In this document: in pieces, positions 6,633-7,442 of the stretch
Layout: each line of letters begins with the position of its first letter
How positions within the stretch are numbered: position 1 is the first letter of the stretch
From: an uncultured Opitutia bacterium
Lineage (GTDB): Bacteria; Verrucomicrobiota; Verrucomicrobiia; Opitutales; UBA953
Direction: 5' to 3'
DNA length: 7,442 nt
NCBI GenBank assembly: GCA_937875975.1
Contig: CALEEU010000340.1
Span: 1-7,442 of the forward strand
Made by a program: the position numbers and the translations under genes
Notes under the pieces: generated by a model
What the model saw: the letters and a program-made list of their open reading frames with translations, nothing else
What the model was told of the DNA's origin: nothing
The model's database searches: none

Positions 6633-7442
6633 ATGAAAAATCTCGCCCTGCTTCTCCTCGCCGGCCTCGCCGGCCTCGCGTCCCTCGCGTCCGCCGCGGA
6701 CCGCAAGCCGAACTTCGTCTACGTCTACACCGACGATCAGCGCTGGGACGCCCTCGGCGTCGTCCAGAAGGAGCAAGGAGAGAAAGGTCGCTTCCCCTGG
6801 CTCAAGACCCCGCACCTCGACCGCCTCGCCTCCGAGGGGCTCCGTTTCCGCAACGCCTTCGTGGTGAATTCGCTCTGCGCCCCGTCCCGCGCCTCGCTCG
6901 TCACGGGCCAATACGGCCACGTCAACGGCGTGACCAACAACCACACGCCCCACCCCGAAGGCAACCTCTCCCTCGCCGCCCTCCTCCGCCCGGCCGGCTA
7001 CGTCTCGGGCTACTTTGGCAAATGGCACCACGGCAGCCAGTCTGGCAAGCGTCCGGGCTTCGATACTTCCGCCAGCTTCGTCGGCCAAGGCGTCTACTTC
7101 GACTGCCCGATCGAGGTCGACGGCGTCAAGACCCCGAGCAAGGGCTTCGTCGACGACGTGAGCACGGAGTATGCGGCTAACTTCATCAAGGCCAACAAGG
7201 ACAAACCGTTCCTGATGATCCTCGGCCTCAAGACCTGCCACGGGCCGTTCACCCCTCCGCCCCGCCACGAAAAGGCCTACGAAGGCGCGCTGGCCCGTAA
7301 CGTGCCGAATTACGGCATCCCCGCGATCTATGCCCCGGCCGGCCCGAACGGCGCGAGGGGCAAGCGGAGTGACGCCAAGGAAGTCCCGACCAACCTCGGC
7401 ATGTTCCGCGGCATCAACTCGGTCGACGACAACGTGGGCAAG
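6633..7442 (+). CDS. exported type I (formylglycine-dependent) sulfatase, N-terminal part
   Basis: The frame is open to the window edge, giving 270 residues of a sulfatase that normally has about 450-550. Residues 1 to about 21 are a Sec signal peptide built of LAG/LAS repeats, ending in ASA-A. NFVYVYTDDQRWDALG contains the metal-binding Asp34-Asp35 pair. CAPSR (82-86) within LCAPSRASLVTG is the sulfatase signature, in which Cys82 is converted to formylglycine by a maturation enzyme not present in this window. FGKWHHG supplies Lys130 and His132, and CHGPF supplies His203; these match substrate and sulfate contacts in the family. VDDNVG near the window end is also typical. The enzyme would hydrolyse a sulfate ester on a carbohydrate in the periplasm or outside the cell. 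The subfamily and the sugar cannot be assigned. The start at 6633 lies 7 nt after the esterase stop and has no clear ribosome site, so translational coupling is likely. Confidence 0.93.
   Translation, partial: MKNLALLLLAGLAGLASLASAADRKPNFVYVYTDDQRWDALGVVQKEQGEKGRFPWLKTPHLDRLASEGLRFRNAFVVNSLCAPSRASLVTGQYGHVNGVTNNHTPHPEGNLSLAALLRPAGYVSGYFGKWHHGSQSGKRPGFDTSASFVGQGVYFDCPIEVDGVKTPSKGFVDDVSTEYAANFIKANKDKPFLMILGLKTCHGPFTPPPRHEKAYEGALARNVPNYGIPAIYAPAGPNGARGKRSDAKEVPTNLGMFRGINSVDDNVGK
6657..6692 (+). repeat. four 9-nt tandem units in the sulfatase signal peptide
   Basis: CTCGCCGGC occurs twice in a row (6657-6674), followed by CTCGCGTCC twice in a row (6675-6692). They encode LAG-LAG-LAS-LAS, residues 9-20 of the hydrophobic core. 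In-frame 9-nt duplication by slippage is the simplest explanation; the length may vary between related strains. Confidence 0.6.

Noticed and set aside
5519..7268. Antisense frames of 395 and 213 codons opposite the esterase and sulfatase genes
   Set aside because: The sense strand has complete SGNH and sulfatase motifs; the antisense products look like compositional shadows.

Overview
The window is GC-rich and densely coding, with every convincing gene on the + strand. I read it as part of a chromosome from the Planctomycetota–Verrucomicrobiota group, most likely Verrucomicrobiota. The main reasons are a DUF6797–beta-propeller–cytochrome c fusion (an architecture typical of that group), a sialate O-acetylesterase-type SGNH hydrolase followed by a type I sulfatase, and gene starts mostly without a good Shine-Dalgarno sequence. 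The phylum is inferred from gene content; there is no rRNA or other marker to prove it.

Layout: (1) positions 1-68 are probably the last codons of an upstream gene that ends at TGA 66-68. (2) An 86-nt spacer holds a possible hairpin. (3) 155-2245 encodes a polytopic membrane protein whose C-terminal third is a spermidine synthase-like Rossmann domain. (4) A 77-nt spacer contains four degenerate 7-nt tandem units. (5) 2323-4995 encodes an exported DUF6797/propeller/cytochrome c protein. (6) A 52-nt spacer carries a perfect 7-bp inverted repeat. (7) 5048-6625 encodes an exported SASA-family carbohydrate acetylesterase with a complete catalytic set. (8) After only 7 nt, 6633-7442 encodes the N-terminal 270 residues of an exported formylglycine-dependent sulfatase that runs off the window. 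No spacer exceeds 90 nt, so there is no long non-coding stretch. I see no tRNA, rRNA, CRISPR array or insertion sequence.

How the genes may work together: the esterase and sulfatase are nearly contiguous and both remove substituents (O-acetyl and sulfate) from glycans, so they plausibly act together on a decorated polysaccharide outside the cytoplasm. The cytochrome fusion just upstream could be an extracytoplasmic sugar or alcohol oxidoreductase feeding electrons to the respiratory chain, but its substrate cannot be read from sequence. The membrane spermidine synthase-like protein has no visible functional tie to the others. All four genes belong to recognised families. The points most worth checking are the altered cofactor loop of the spermidine synthase-like domain, the combination of redox protein, esterase and sulfatase, and the small spacer structures; I do not see clear evidence of a wholly new system.
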